Positions 44,243 to 52,729 of a stretch of 64,000 nucleotides of DNA are shown here, one piece after another (the first letter of the stretch is position 1; every line of letters starts with the position of its first letter). A program made the translations under genes and the position numbers. The stretch is from Azospirillum sp. TSH100. GTDB lineage: Bacteria > Pseudomonadota > Alphaproteobacteria > Azospirillales > Azospirillaceae. The notes under the pieces are model-generated. The model searched no databases and had not been told where the DNA came from. It saw nothing but the letters and a program-made list of their open reading frames with translations. Location: contig NZ_CP039640.1 of NCBI RefSeq assembly GCF_004923295.1, positions 248,001 through 312,000 on the forward strand, given 5' to 3'.

Positions 44243-46162
44243 TCACCGGATCCAGCCCATGGTCCGGAACTGGTCGAGCCTGTCGCGCACCAGGCGGGGA
44301 TGGCGGTCGACCGGGACGATCTCGTAATCCTCGCCGGCGCCGGGCGCGCCTTCGGGGATGGCGCTGCCGCTGCTCAGGAAACCGGCGACATCGGCCATCT
44401 TCCGCTCGTCGAAAGACCGGACTTGTTCCTGGTGGGCGTAGGCGTTGAGCTTGGCCGAGAAACGCTCCAGGCCGCCCATCCAGCTGAAATGCCAGCCGGC
44501 GTCGCGGATGACGTGGCCGATGCCCTGCTTGGCGAGATAGCGCACGGCATTGGGCCCGGTCTGGCGGATGACGCGGAAGGGAGCGGCCCCGGCCGCACGC
44601 CAGTCGCGGGCGAAACGGCAGTTCAGGCGATAGAAGAACAGGTCGAGTTCGGCGGTGAAGACGGTGTCGAAAGCCGGGCCGCCGCCGCGCAACCGCTCCA
44701 CGACCTCGCGCCGCAGGATCTCGTCGACGTCGGAGACGATGACCATGTCATCGTCGCGGCAGCCATCCAGCCCGCGCAGGATGGCGTCGCGCTGGTAGGC
44801 CTCCCGCTGCCAGGAGAAGGTGCCGACGAGTTCATCCACCACGACGTAGCGGATCTTGTCCATATAGGGCCGGAACCGCTCGCGATGCTCGCCGAAGGTC
44901 AGCGCCTTCGGCTCGCCGGAATGGGTGCGGGTCGCCTCCACCACCACGAAGCCATCAACCACGTCATGCAATTCGGCAAGGCGGATCTCCAGGATCTCGG
45001 CCTCTTTGAAGTAGGTGCAGCAGTCGAAGATCCGCCGCGCCGCCGGTATTGCCGGAACGACCGGCGCCGTTTCGGCGAAGGGGTTGTCGGGAGGGGGCGA
45101 CAGGGGGCTGCGGCCGAGGACCTCCGTATAGCGGACGAGGGCGCGCAGGCCGAGCAGGGTGGTCCACCGCTGGGTGCGCGTCCAATGGTCGATGCCGGGC
45201 GCCTCCAGCAGGCGCTCCATCGTCGCCGACAGGCTGTCGAACGCGGCATGCGCCCCGGCATGGGCGTTCATGTCGTAGACATAAGCGTAGCCGAAGCCCC
45301 TCAGGCTCTCCAGAAGCGGCTCGATCGCGAGATGCTGCTGTGCCTGCGCCTTGTGCTCCAGACCGGCAAGGCTGTTCCACAGCTCGAACCCCCGGCTGTG
45401 GGCCTCCAGGGCCTCGCGGTAGAGATGCTCCTCCTGCAGCAGCGTTCCCAGCCAATGCATCGCGGCCGAGGCCGCCTGCCGACGCGCGTCCGACCGGCGG
45501 TCGCCCTGCGAATTTTCCGCCCGAAGCGCCAGCCTGCGGCAATGGGCCAGAGCCTCCGCCCGACCGGACGGGCACAGCCAGTCGAGCACGCCGAGAAGAA
45601 GACCGGCCGGCTGGTCCCGAGCGAGCCGCTCGGCAAGCGCGCGGATGCCCGCCTGCAAAGCGGTGCCGCGCAACAGGTCGGCCCTTGCCGTTCCCGGAGC
45701 GAGCAGCAGGCCGCGGGCAATCAACATGGCCGCCGCCGCCCCGTCGCCACCGGCACTGCATTCGATCTGTCCGGCGAGAAGAAGCACCTGGGGAAGTGCC
45801 GGATCGAGGACCAGCATCATGCGGCAGGCTTGTCTGGCGTCGCCGGTGCGGCCGCCATTCGCATCCTCCACCGCGCGCTGGAGGATCATGGAAACCAGGA
45901 TGTGGCAGTTGGTGCGGAACACTTCGCGCGGCGCGCCGTATTCCGCCAGAAGAACAAAGCACCAGAGCGCTTCCAGGAACCGGCCGGCCCCGTAGGCTTT
46001 GCTTCCCGTCACGAAGATGCCGGTCAGCACCGCCGCCGACAAGGCGCGCGCATCGGCATTCGCCGGGTCCCGCCGCAGGATACGCAGCGCTCCTTCCATG
46101 GCATGCCAGGGACGTCCCGCTTCGGCATCAGCACGGGCCTGAAGGAGGCTGGGAACTGTCAT
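44243..46162 (-). CDS. TPR-fused GT17-like glycosyltransferase
   Basis: This 639-residue protein has an N-terminal helical half (residues 1-330) with TPR-like character and a C-terminal domain matching glycosyltransferase family 17 (beta-1,4-N-acetylglucosaminyltransferase type): IFDCCTYFKEAEILEIRLAE, VVVEATRTHSGEPK, then the DxD-like IVSDVDEI near residue 476 and the late AGWHFSWMGGLERF. Bacterial GT17 members occur in glycan islands, where they are presumed to add HexNAc-type sugars. It is the fourth glycosyltransferase fold joined to TPR helices in this cluster, which points to a common acceptor-recognition scheme. Confidence 0.85.
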   Translation of the reverse strand: MTVPSLLQARADAEAGRPWHAMEGALRILRRDPANADARALSAAVLTGIFVTGSKAYGAGRFLEALWCFVLLAEYGAPREVFRTNCHILVSMILQRAVEDANGGRTGDARQACRMMLVLDPALPQVLLLAGQIECSAGGDGAAAAMLIARGLLLAPGTARADLLRGTALQAGIRALAERLARDQPAGLLLGVLDWLCPSGRAEALAHCRRLALRAENSQGDRRSDARRQAASAAMHWLGTLLQEEHLYREALEAHSRGFELWNSLAGLEHKAQAQQHLAIEPLLESLRGFGYAYVYDMNAHAGAHAAFDSLSATMERLLEAPGIDHWTRTQRWTTLLGLRALVRYTEVLGRSPLSPPPDNPFAETAPVVPAIPAARRIFDCCTYFKEAEILEIRLAELHDVVDGFVVVEATRTHSGEPKALTFGEHRERFRPYMDKIRYVVVDELVGTFSWQREAYQRDAILRGLDGCRDDDMVIVSDVDEILRREVVERLRGGGPAFDTVFTAELDLFFYRLNCRFARDWRAAGAAPFRVIRQTGPNAVRYLAKQGIGHVIRDAGWHFSWMGGLERFSAKLNAYAHQEQVRSFDERKMADVAGFLSSGSAIPEGAPGAGEDYEIVPVDRHPRLVRDRLDQFRTMGWIR

Positions 46163-46542
46163 GCGGCGGGTCCTGAACGGAATGGCTGGGACGGGCGATC
46201 AGGAATCCGGCCGGCTTCGGCCACCGTGGCGCTTGCAGCAATCAGGTCGGAGAGCAGCCCGGTCCGGTGCCTATGCCATGGCGATGCAGGGGCTGACAAG
46301 CGCCGGAGCCGTCGATCACCGCCATCCGCCCCACTCCTCAACTCCGGCTTCGGCCTGGGCTTTGCCCCAGGTTTCGGGCCGGGCTTCAGCTCCGGCGACC
46401 TCGGCGCATTTATATATCATGATTTCATGCTTCTTCTTCATGACGTGAAACCACTTCCATCTTTCCTGATCTTGCGTGTAAATCCGCGAAGCTCCCGCTC
46501 GGGTCAGCCCGCTCTCCATCCTTTGCTACCGGGAACCACCGC
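46163..46542. promoter_or_regulatory. Divergent region upstream of parA with TCATGA palindromes
   Basis: These 380 bp hold no credible gene. The distal part is GC-rich; the part next to parA (46409-46445) is suddenly AT-rich and contains TCATGA at 46417-46422 and 46438-46443 plus TTTCATG at 46424-46430. The placement, 100-125 bp before the parA start, suits an operator or a partition site. Confidence 0.5.
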
Positions 46543-47220
46543 ATGGCTCGGATCATCAGTTTCGCCTCCACCAAGGGCGGCGTCGGCAAGACCAGTCTGG
46601 TCATGGCGCTCACCTCCGAACTGCGCCGGCGCGAGGCGAGCGTGCTTCTGCTCGACTGCGATCCCAACCGGCATCTGGCCGAGTGGGCGCGGCGGCGCAA
46701 CGATGCCGGCGTGCGGGTGCTGGACGAGATCACGGAATCGAACGTCCGCCAGACGGTTCAGGAGAATGCGCCGAGCTTCGACTACACGCTGATCGACCTT
46801 GCCGGCTTCGGCAATTTGACCATGCTCTACGCCTTCTCGGTCAGCGACGGGGTGCTGATCCCGACCCAGCAGTCCTTCATGGACGTGAAGGAGACGGTGC
46901 GCACCTTCAAGGTGGTGGCGGATTCCGTCGGCGTGCTGAAGCACACCCCGGCCTCCAGCGTGGTGATCGTCCGCACCCAGGCCGCCATCGAATCCCGCGT
47001 GGACCGCCATGCCCGCGGCCTGCTGGACGAACATGGCGTCCCGGCCTTCCGCACCGAACTGATCGAGCGATCCCTGCTGAAGGAGATGACCTACACCGGC
47101 CACGGCCCGGGCGAGGTCAATCCCGACAGCAACGCCGACCTGAACGTCCGCGCCCTGACCGACGAGTTCGTCGCCTTTCTGGAAAGCTCCCCGGCCAACC
47201 CGCTGATCCCGCGGGGATGA
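46543..47220 (+). CDS. parA: ParA-family partition ATPase (VirC1-like size)
   Basis: This 225-residue protein has a deviant Walker A motif KGGVGKTS at residues 11-18 (both signature lysines present), DCDPN at 39-43 and the Walker B-like IDLAGFG. There is no N-terminal HTH, so it is of the small type (ParA type Ib / VirC1-like). Such ATPases bind DNA and move plasmids, chromids or transfer complexes using a DNA-bound partner. The small protein at 48009 is the obvious candidate partner. The flanks carry many CATG-core repeats that could be the centromere. A hairpin terminator follows 8 bp after the stop. Confidence 0.88.
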   Translation: MARIISFASTKGGVGKTSLVMALTSELRRREASVLLLDCDPNRHLAEWARRRNDAGVRVLDEITESNVRQTVQENAPSFDYTLIDLAGFGNLTMLYAFSVSDGVLIPTQQSFMDVKETVRTFKVVADSVGVLKHTPASSVVIVRTQAAIESRVDRHARGLLDEHGVPAFRTELIERSLLKEMTYTGHGPGEVNPDSNADLNVRALTDEFVAFLESSPANPLIPRG

Positions 47221-47227
47221 GGAGAGG

Positions 47228-47256
47228 AGCCTTCCGTAGGACACCCGGAAGGCTTT
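47228..47256 (+). terminator. Terminator after parA
   Basis: A nine-base perfect stem AGCCTTCCG / CGGAAGGCT with a nine-base loop, ending in TTT. It separates parA from the repeat-rich gap and implies that the small gene at 48009 has its own promoter. Confidence 0.65.
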
Positions 47257-47265
47257 GCGACTGCG

Positions 47266-47319
47266 CCATGCCATGCCATGCCATGCCATGCCATGCCATG
47301 AGACGGGCACATGGCATGG
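47266..47319 (+). repeat. (CCATG)7 microsatellite able to fold with a downstream inverted copy
   Basis: Seven perfect CCATG units (47266-47300) are followed after AGACGGGCA by CATGGCATGG (47310-47319), the exact complement of the last two units. A ten-base-pair hairpin with a nine-base loop can form, with several alternative registers along the array. Confidence 0.85.
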
Positions 47320-48008
47320 TGGCATGTCTTCATGAAATGATTTTATAGCCCTGCGAATGCGCAGCCTACGGAGTGCGGCAGGCTGCGCATCTGGGGGCGG
47401 AGCATCAGAACCGATCCCGGCAAGGGGTGCCGTGAGCAGACACCGGCCGCACCGAAGCGTGGGTGACAATTCAATATTTCATGTCATGATTTATTGGCAT
47501 TATGTTTTCATGGACCGGGAATCCTCGGAAAGCAGCTGAGAGGAGAACCGGAAGCGCAAGACCGCACCATCAGCCGATGCTTCCCGACAATTTATCATGC
47601 CACGATATCATGATTTTACTCTCCCCCCACCAAGCCGGCAGGGGCCTCGATCCGGTCCGCCGATCCCATTGGCGAGACCTGAAGCAGCGCAGCCCCCCTC
47701 ACAACGGAGGCCCCGATGAGGGAGCGGTAAACTCCTTCCCCGCTGCCAGAACACACAGTCCAACCGGAAGCCAGGACACCCTACGCCGCCGGCAGCATCA
47801 GCATATGATTTCATGATCTGTCTTCATGTCTTTTCATGGTGAGGCCCCCTTCCGCCGCCCCCTGTGCTTCCGGTGCCACGCCGGCAGGCTTTCCGCCAAG
47901 ATGCCCCTCGCACCCGACACATGCCGTGAAGACAGGACAGCAAGTCATGATAATGCTTCATGGCTTATCCAGCCGGCCCATGCCGGCATCGCCCTGACCG
48001 GAGTGCCC

Positions 48009-48425
48009 ATGTCGACCGACAGCCCCGCCAAGCCCCCCTTGAAGCCTGCCGCCAAGCCGGCCCGCCCTCCGCTGGGCGGGATCGGGATCGGCGGGCTGGG
48101 GGCGGACGACGTCGACCCGATCCGCCAATATGGGTTGAGCAAGGGCTTCCTGCCGACCGAGACGGAGCACTCCGCGGCGCTCGCCCACTCCCATCCGCAG
48201 GCCCCCACTCCCCAGCCCCAGCCGATACCGACACCGGCGCCAACCATCGTCCGTCCGGCACCGACCCGGCCATGGCAGGCGATGCTGCCGGACTATCTGG
48301 TGGAGGAACTGCGGCAGGCCGCCGCACGCGAAGGCACCGCCCAGAAGGTGATCGTGCTGAAGGCCCTCCGGCAGGCCGGCTTCCGGATCGACGAGATCGA
48401 CCTACAGGACCTGCGGCGGCGCTGA
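48009..48425 (+). CDS. Small proline-rich protein with C-terminal DNA-binding-like domain, candidate ParA partner
   Basis: This 138-residue protein has a Lys/Pro-rich N-terminus (PPLKPAAKPARPP), the segment GGLGADDVDPIRQYGLSKGF, a Pro/His-rich linker (about residues 58-88) and a compact C-terminus with a short strand and two helices (AMLPDYLVEELRQAAAREG then AQKVIVLKALRQAGF). The end resembles ribbon-helix-helix or winged-helix partner proteins of ParA, but I cannot name a family. ATG 48009 has GGAG at good spacing; the frame is open to 47826, but the added residues look non-coding. Its position after parA and the repeat array supports a centromere-binding role; that is inference. Confidence 0.65.
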   Translation: MSTDSPAKPPLKPAAKPARPPLGGIGIGGLGADDVDPIRQYGLSKGFLPTETEHSAALAHSHPQAPTPQPQPIPTPAPTIVRPAPTRPWQAMLPDYLVEELRQAAAREGTAQKVIVLKALRQAGFRIDEIDLQDLRRR

Positions 48426-48552
48426 GCCAGCCCCAAGAAGCACACAAGGACGGCCAAAGGGACGGTTTGACTCTCCTTAAGGAGCCGTCTATGCCCTACC
48501 CGCGCTCTGCTCCTGCTCCAAACCGACTGCAGACCACCAGCGACGACGAGAG

Positions 48553-50013
48553 ATGAAGGCAAACATCACACAGGCCGCCCCGGCGCCGTCCTCCCAGGCA
48601 GCCTCGCCCCTTCAGGCCTCGCCCCGTCCGGTGTCGCCCGCCCCAATCCCGCTTCCGGCCCCAATCCCGCCCTCGGTTTCACCCCCCGCTCCGGCACCCG
48701 CCCAGTCCGGCTCGCACGGCCTCAGCATCGACATGCTGGAAGGGATGCTGAAACAGCAGCCCAACGACCCCAATGTATGGAGCGCGCTCGGCGCCCTGCT
48801 GCGGCAGGCCGGCAAGCCGGAGGCGGCGATCGCCTGCCAGCGGCGCGCACTGGAGATCGACCTGCGTCATGTCGGCGCCTGGACCAATCTCGGCAACGTC
48901 CTGGGCGACGTGGAGCGCTATGACGAGGCCATCGCCGCGCAGGAGCATGCGGTGGTGCTGTCGGGCGGCAACGCCAACCTGCTGTCCAACCTGGTGGTGG
49001 CTCTGCGGCACGGCTGCCGGTTCGACCGCGCGCTGGAGATCCTGGACGTCGCCCTGCGTGCCCGGCCCGGCGACGCGGGCCTGCTGTGGGACCGCGCCCT
49101 GACCCTGCTCCAGGTCGGGCGCTATGCCGAGGGCTTCCGCGACTACGACTCCCGCCTGTCACTGCCCAGCTATCAGAATCGCATCGCCGAAGGGCCGATG
49201 TGGGACGGCGGGCCGCTGAACGGCAAGACCATCCTGCTGACCACCGAACAGGGCTTCGGCGATGTGCTGCTGACCGCGCGCTATGTGCCGCTGGTCAAGG
49301 CGCGCGGCGGACGGGTCCTGCTGGAATGCCATCCGGAGCTTCAGCGCCTGCTGTCCGGGCTGGAGGGCCTCGACGGTTTCGTGCGCGCCGGCACCGCCTA
49401 TCCGGCCTACGACGTCCATTGCCCGCTGATGAGCCTGCCACACCGGCTGGGCACGACCATCGAGACGGTGCCGCCGCCATTCCGCCCGAGCGTTCCGGCC
49501 GAAGCGCGCGAGAAGGCCGCCCGGCTGATTCCCGGCCCGGACGGCACGATCAAGGTCGGCATCATCTGGTCCGGTCGCGTCACCTTCAAGGACAACGCGC
49601 GGCGCGCCACCACGCTCAGCCGCTTCCTGCGCTTCCTCGACGTGCCGAAGGTACGGCTCTACAGCATCCAGAAGGGGCCGCCGGAGGCGGAACTGGAGAC
49701 GCTCGGCACCTCCACCCTGATCACGCCGCTGGGACCGCATTTCAACGACTTCGCCGATACCGCGGCGGTGCTGGAACGGCTCGATCTGGTGATCATGACC
49801 GACAGTTCGGTGGCGCATCTGGCCGGCTCGCTGGGCCGCCCGGTGTGGAACCTGCTGCAGTTCATGCCCTACTGGGTCTATTGCGACAAGGGCGACACCA
49901 CCCCCTGGTACCCGTCGATGCGTCTGTTCCGCCAGACCACGCCCGGGGACTGGGACGGCGTGTTCGCCGCCGCAGAGAAGGCCCTGCGTCAGGTGGTGGC
50001 GCTCAGGACCTGA
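48553..50013 (+). CDS. TPR-glycosyltransferase with heptosyltransferase-like C-domain and Pro-rich N-terminus
   Basis: This 486-residue protein has residues 8-52 as a Pro/Ala/Ser-rich tail, TPR repeats at about 58-200, then EQGFGDVLLTARYVPLV near 232, AYDVHCPLMSLPHRLGT, and NDFADTAAVLERLDLVIMTD near 400 with SSVAHLAGSLGRPVW. It is a paralogue of the island genes at 34804, 36371 and 39986 but sits apart, between the parA partner and the HTH gene. Insertion into the maintenance module or a shared origin of the block is possible. It is convergent with the gene at 50026 with 12 bp between. Confidence 0.85.
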   Translation: MKANITQAAPAPSSQAASPLQASPRPVSPAPIPLPAPIPPSVSPPAPAPAQSGSHGLSIDMLEGMLKQQPNDPNVWSALGALLRQAGKPEAAIACQRRALEIDLRHVGAWTNLGNVLGDVERYDEAIAAQEHAVVLSGGNANLLSNLVVALRHGCRFDRALEILDVALRARPGDAGLLWDRALTLLQVGRYAEGFRDYDSRLSLPSYQNRIAEGPMWDGGPLNGKTILLTTEQGFGDVLLTARYVPLVKARGGRVLLECHPELQRLLSGLEGLDGFVRAGTAYPAYDVHCPLMSLPHRLGTTIETVPPPFRPSVPAEAREKAARLIPGPDGTIKVGIIWSGRVTFKDNARRATTLSRFLRFLDVPKVRLYSIQKGPPEAELETLGTSTLITPLGPHFNDFADTAAVLERLDLVIMTDSSVAHLAGSLGRPVWNLLQFMPYWVYCDKGDTTPWYPSMRLFRQTTPGDWDGVFAAAEKALRQVVALRT

Positions 50014-50025
50014 GGGCAGGCTTTC

Positions 50026-51141
50026 TCAGCCACCGGTTCGGCCATAACGGGCCAGCAGCGGGTCCTGCCGTTTCAGGATACGCTCCAGGTTGGCGAGCGC
50101 ATCATCCACCCCCTCGGCCGGCTCCACCCAGCGGTCGGGTTCCGGCAGCATGGCGAGCGGGGCCGCGGGAATGGCTCCGACGGTCTCCGCGGCCGCAGAT
50201 CGTGGCGCCACCTCCCCCAGCATCGATGCCAGATCCTCGGCTACGAAGACGCGGTGGGTGCGCCTGCGCGTGATCTCCACGGCGATCTCCAGCCGCTGCA
50301 ATTCCTCCAGCAGGTCGGTGGCCGCACTGGTGGCGCAGCGCAGCCGGGCGGCCAGCCGGGCCGGGCTCATCACGCCTTCCGCCGCCACCGCATCGACGGC
50401 ACGGCGGATGCGCGCATCGCTGCGCCGGTCGCCAACCCGCCGGCGCCAGCCGCGCCAGCGGTGCAACAGGGCGATCAGGCTTTCCTCCCCTTCCTCCGCC
50501 TGCCGCGCCATACCGTCGAGAAAAGTCACCAGCCAGTTCCCACTTGGCCAGTTCCCGCTTGGCCAGCCCCCGCCCGGCCGGGTTCCACTCGGGTCGGCAC
50601 GGCGGATCGCCTCGACCCCGTTCAGGCAGGGCACCGGCAGCGGCGTCATCCCCCGAACGGCAAGAAAACGGGACACCGCCAGACAGGCGCCGCCACGGTC
50701 GCCGCCGGCTTCCAGATGCGCAAGGAAACCAAGCCCGCAGGCGATCAGCACCGCTCCCTTCGTCGGCTCCAGCGCCGCTTCCATCCGCGCCATTGCATCG
50801 TCAGCCCCGGTCGGAACAAGGGGAGGGGCGTCGCCAGCCGCGCCACCGTCATCGGCGTCATCGGCAAGCATCTGCCGCATCAGGTCGAGCGCCAGCATGG
50901 TCGCTCCCCAATCACGCGACGCCCGTGCCGGCACGCGGGCCAGCAGGGTGCGCAGACGGTTGGGATCGACACGGCGTCCCTGGGCGTCGGCGATCGATGC
51001 CGCAGCCTCGGCCCGCGACCGGTGCAGCCAAGCCGCGAGCACCGGCGTTCCAGCCATCGCCTGCGCCAATCGGCCGACCGCGATGGAGGCCCGCTCCAGA
51101 GGGGGGAGGAGGGAGTGTGGATCGGAAAGGGATCTAATCAT
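50026..51141 (-). CDS. RHE_PE00001-type (DUF1612-like) HTH protein
   Basis: This 371-residue protein has an N-terminal region starting LPPLERASIAVGRLAQAMAG, with LAAWLHRSRAEAAASIADAQGRRVDPNRLRTLL, that matches the plasmid-borne RHE_PE00001/DUF1612 family. A C-terminal winged-helix follows (ARLAARLRCATSAATDLLEELQRLEIAVEI, about residues 283-312). Family members are common on rhizobial and Azospirillum plasmids; their function is not established, though a role in regulation or replicon maintenance is often supposed. A low-complexity insertion GGGWPSGNWPSGNW lies mid-protein. The start is preceded by AT-rich DNA with an AACTAGTT dyad. Confidence 0.75.
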   Translation of the reverse strand: MIRSLSDPHSLLPPLERASIAVGRLAQAMAGTPVLAAWLHRSRAEAAASIADAQGRRVDPNRLRTLLARVPARASRDWGATMLALDLMRQMLADDADDGGAAGDAPPLVPTGADDAMARMEAALEPTKGAVLIACGLGFLAHLEAGGDRGGACLAVSRFLAVRGMTPLPVPCLNGVEAIRRADPSGTRPGGGWPSGNWPSGNWLVTFLDGMARQAEEGEESLIALLHRWRGWRRRVGDRRSDARIRRAVDAVAAEGVMSPARLAARLRCATSAATDLLEELQRLEIAVEITRRRTHRVFVAEDLASMLGEVAPRSAAAETVGAIPAAPLAMLPEPDRWVEPAEGVDDALANLERILKRQDPLLARYGRTGG

Positions 51142-51310
51142 CTATTATATATCAACTAGTTAGTTTATATACCTATCCATATTTCATGAACCTGTCCAGT
51201 TTACTCGATCTCACCGTTGCATTTCTGGTGATAATTTCCGCTATCGCCAGAAAGGCAGGCCATCATATCCTGGCGCGGCGCCCTTCTCCCCAGCCCCTAC
51301 GGCTTATCGG
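51142..51310. promoter_or_regulatory. Divergent promoter region with dyads
   Basis: 169 bp between the HTH gene and the recombinase gene. It holds an AACTAGTT dyad (51154-51161) inside a longer imperfect AT-rich inverted repeat (51145-51170) and a TTTCATGAA palindrome with TCATGA at 51184-51189. It probably carries both promoters and an operator. Confidence 0.5.
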
Positions 51311-52570
51311 ATGACCGCTCCACCACATCTGCCCATCCTTCCCGCCACCAGGGATGCCGACGCGCTCGACGCCACCTTCTTGCCCCATCCCCCGATTGCT
51401 CTTGCGGTGGCACGGCGGCTGGTGCCCTGGTGGCGGGCGCTTCAGCGCAATGCACCGGCCAACACCACACGTGCTCTGTGGGCCGATGCCCGCCACTACA
51501 TCCGCTGGTGCGCCAACCAAGGCCGGGTGGCGGTGCCGGCAGGACCGGAGACGGTGATCGCCTATCTGACTGTACTCGCCAACGATGGCGGGCGGGATGG
51601 CCAGCCGGCCGCCTATGGGACCGTGGCGCGGCGCAAATCGACCATCGCCGCCCTGCATGAGGCCGCAGGCCAGCCCGACCCGTGCCGGGATCGTCTGGTG
51701 CGTCTGGAGATGAAGGGGTTGGCCGTCCGTCTCGGCCGCCGGCCGGCGCAGGCGGTCGGGCTGCGCCGCGACGACGTGCAGGAGATGCTGACCGCCCTCG
51801 ATCGCATCGCCGACGGCTCTGGGGACAGAGCGGACGAACCGGCGGCGGTGCGCGATGCGGCGCTGATCGCCGTCGGCTACGACACCCTGCGCCGCCGGGC
51901 AGAACTGGTACGGCTGACCATCGCCGACATACAGACGGAGCGGGACGGCAGCGGCCGGCTGTTCGTCGCCCGCTCCAAGACCGATCAGGCCGGGCAGGGC
52001 CGCTGGTGCTGGCTGGGGCCAGACAGCATGGTCCGGCTGCAACGGTGGCTGCGGCTGCGCGCCCTCCTGCTCGATGAAGCCCTGGCTGAGGGGGAGCGGC
52101 TGATGCGCCGCTGTGCTCCAAGCCAAGGTTCAAGCAATCGCTTCGAAAATACGGCCCGGCACGACCGGTTGCTGCGGCGGCAGGCGCGGCTGGAGGCTTG
52201 TCGCGAGGTGCTGTGGCTGCAGATCGGCACCGACCGGCTGGCCCGCAGGACAGGTGCGGTGCTGGGCCCGCTGGCGGTGGCGGGGCCGGACCCTGGCAAG
52301 CGGGTGGGCGAGATCTTCAAGGCACGCGCCAAAGCCGTCGGACTGGAGGGCAGCGGCGTACCGGGCGAGGGAGCGGTATCGGGCCACAGCCTGCGGGTCG
52401 GCGGCGCCCAGGACCTGCTGGCCGCCGGCTTCGGGCTGCCCGCCATCCAACAGGCCGGTGACTGGACCTCTCCCGCCATGCCCGCCCGCTACGGCGAACG
52501 CATCGCCGCCGGAACCGGGGCCATGGCGCAACTCGCCGAGAAGCAGGGCCGGAGCGGGGGCAAAGCCTGA
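51311..52570 (+). CDS. Tyrosine recombinase / site-specific integrase
   Basis: This 419-residue protein has an N-terminal SAM-like core-binding domain (residues 28-125) and a C-terminal catalytic domain with Arg in GYDTLRRRAELVRL (about residue 194-196), HSLR (His359, Arg362), Trp385 in GDWTS in place of the second His, and the nucleophile Tyr394 in PARYGER. An unusually long insertion (about 255-315) lies between the catalytic Arg and HxxR. It could be a dimer-resolving recombinase of the replicon or an element integrase; no attachment site is recognised nearby. It is divergent from the HTH gene. Confidence 0.88.
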   Translation: MTAPPHLPILPATRDADALDATFLPHPPIALAVARRLVPWWRALQRNAPANTTRALWADARHYIRWCANQGRVAVPAGPETVIAYLTVLANDGGRDGQPAAYGTVARRKSTIAALHEAAGQPDPCRDRLVRLEMKGLAVRLGRRPAQAVGLRRDDVQEMLTALDRIADGSGDRADEPAAVRDAALIAVGYDTLRRRAELVRLTIADIQTERDGSGRLFVARSKTDQAGQGRWCWLGPDSMVRLQRWLRLRALLLDEALAEGERLMRRCAPSQGSSNRFENTARHDRLLRRQARLEACREVLWLQIGTDRLARRTGAVLGPLAVAGPDPGKRVGEIFKARAKAVGLEGSGVPGEGAVSGHSLRVGGAQDLLAAGFGLPAIQQAGDWTSPAMPARYGERIAAGTGAMAQLAEKQGRSGGKA

Positions 52571-52672
52571 CCCGGCACCGGCACGATCCCGTTCCTCCAC
52601 CTGCCCTGTTCTTCTGGCCCATCCCCCTGTCCGAACGCGCGAACTCCGCCCTATAGGGGTGGATTTATGCTC

Positions 52673-52706
52673 GTTGCCGTACCGGCGTCCGCCGGCCTTC
52701 GGCAAC
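52673..52706 (+). other. Nested inverted repeat upstream of aqpZ
   Basis: Outer arms GTTGCCG / CGGCAAC and inner arms CCGGCG / CGCCGG can form a hairpin ending 24 bp before the aquaporin start. There is no T-run, so it is more likely a leader structure than a terminator for the recombinase gene. The surrounding gap 52571-52729 holds nothing else. Confidence 0.4.
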
Positions 52707-52729
52707 CCTGACAGCAGTGGGAGGTTGGC

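Larger units (their letters stand above)
47221..48008. promoter_or_regulatory. 788-bp gap with CATG-core repeats, candidate centromere/operator array
   Basis: No credible gene. It contains TCATGA palindromes at 47330, 47484, 47608, 47811 and 47945, usually in the context ATTTCATGAT or TATCATGAT. Single CATG half-sites in A/T context lie at 47477, 47505, 47595, 47822, 47831 and 47956, and a (CCATG)7 array at 47266-47300. The sites are 60-200 bp apart, mostly in short AT-rich patches separated by GC-rich stretches. The layout resembles iterons of a partition or replication control region. Confidence 0.6.

Noticed and set aside
47221..47825. CRISPR array or rRNA/tRNA in the parA gap
   Set aside because: The repeats are short (5-8 bp), irregularly spaced and without constant spacers; no cloverleaf or rRNA sequence was seen.
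47826..48008. N-terminal extension of the small ParA-partner gene
   Set aside because: The added residues look non-coding and contain a TCATGA site; ATG 48009 has a proper GGAG.
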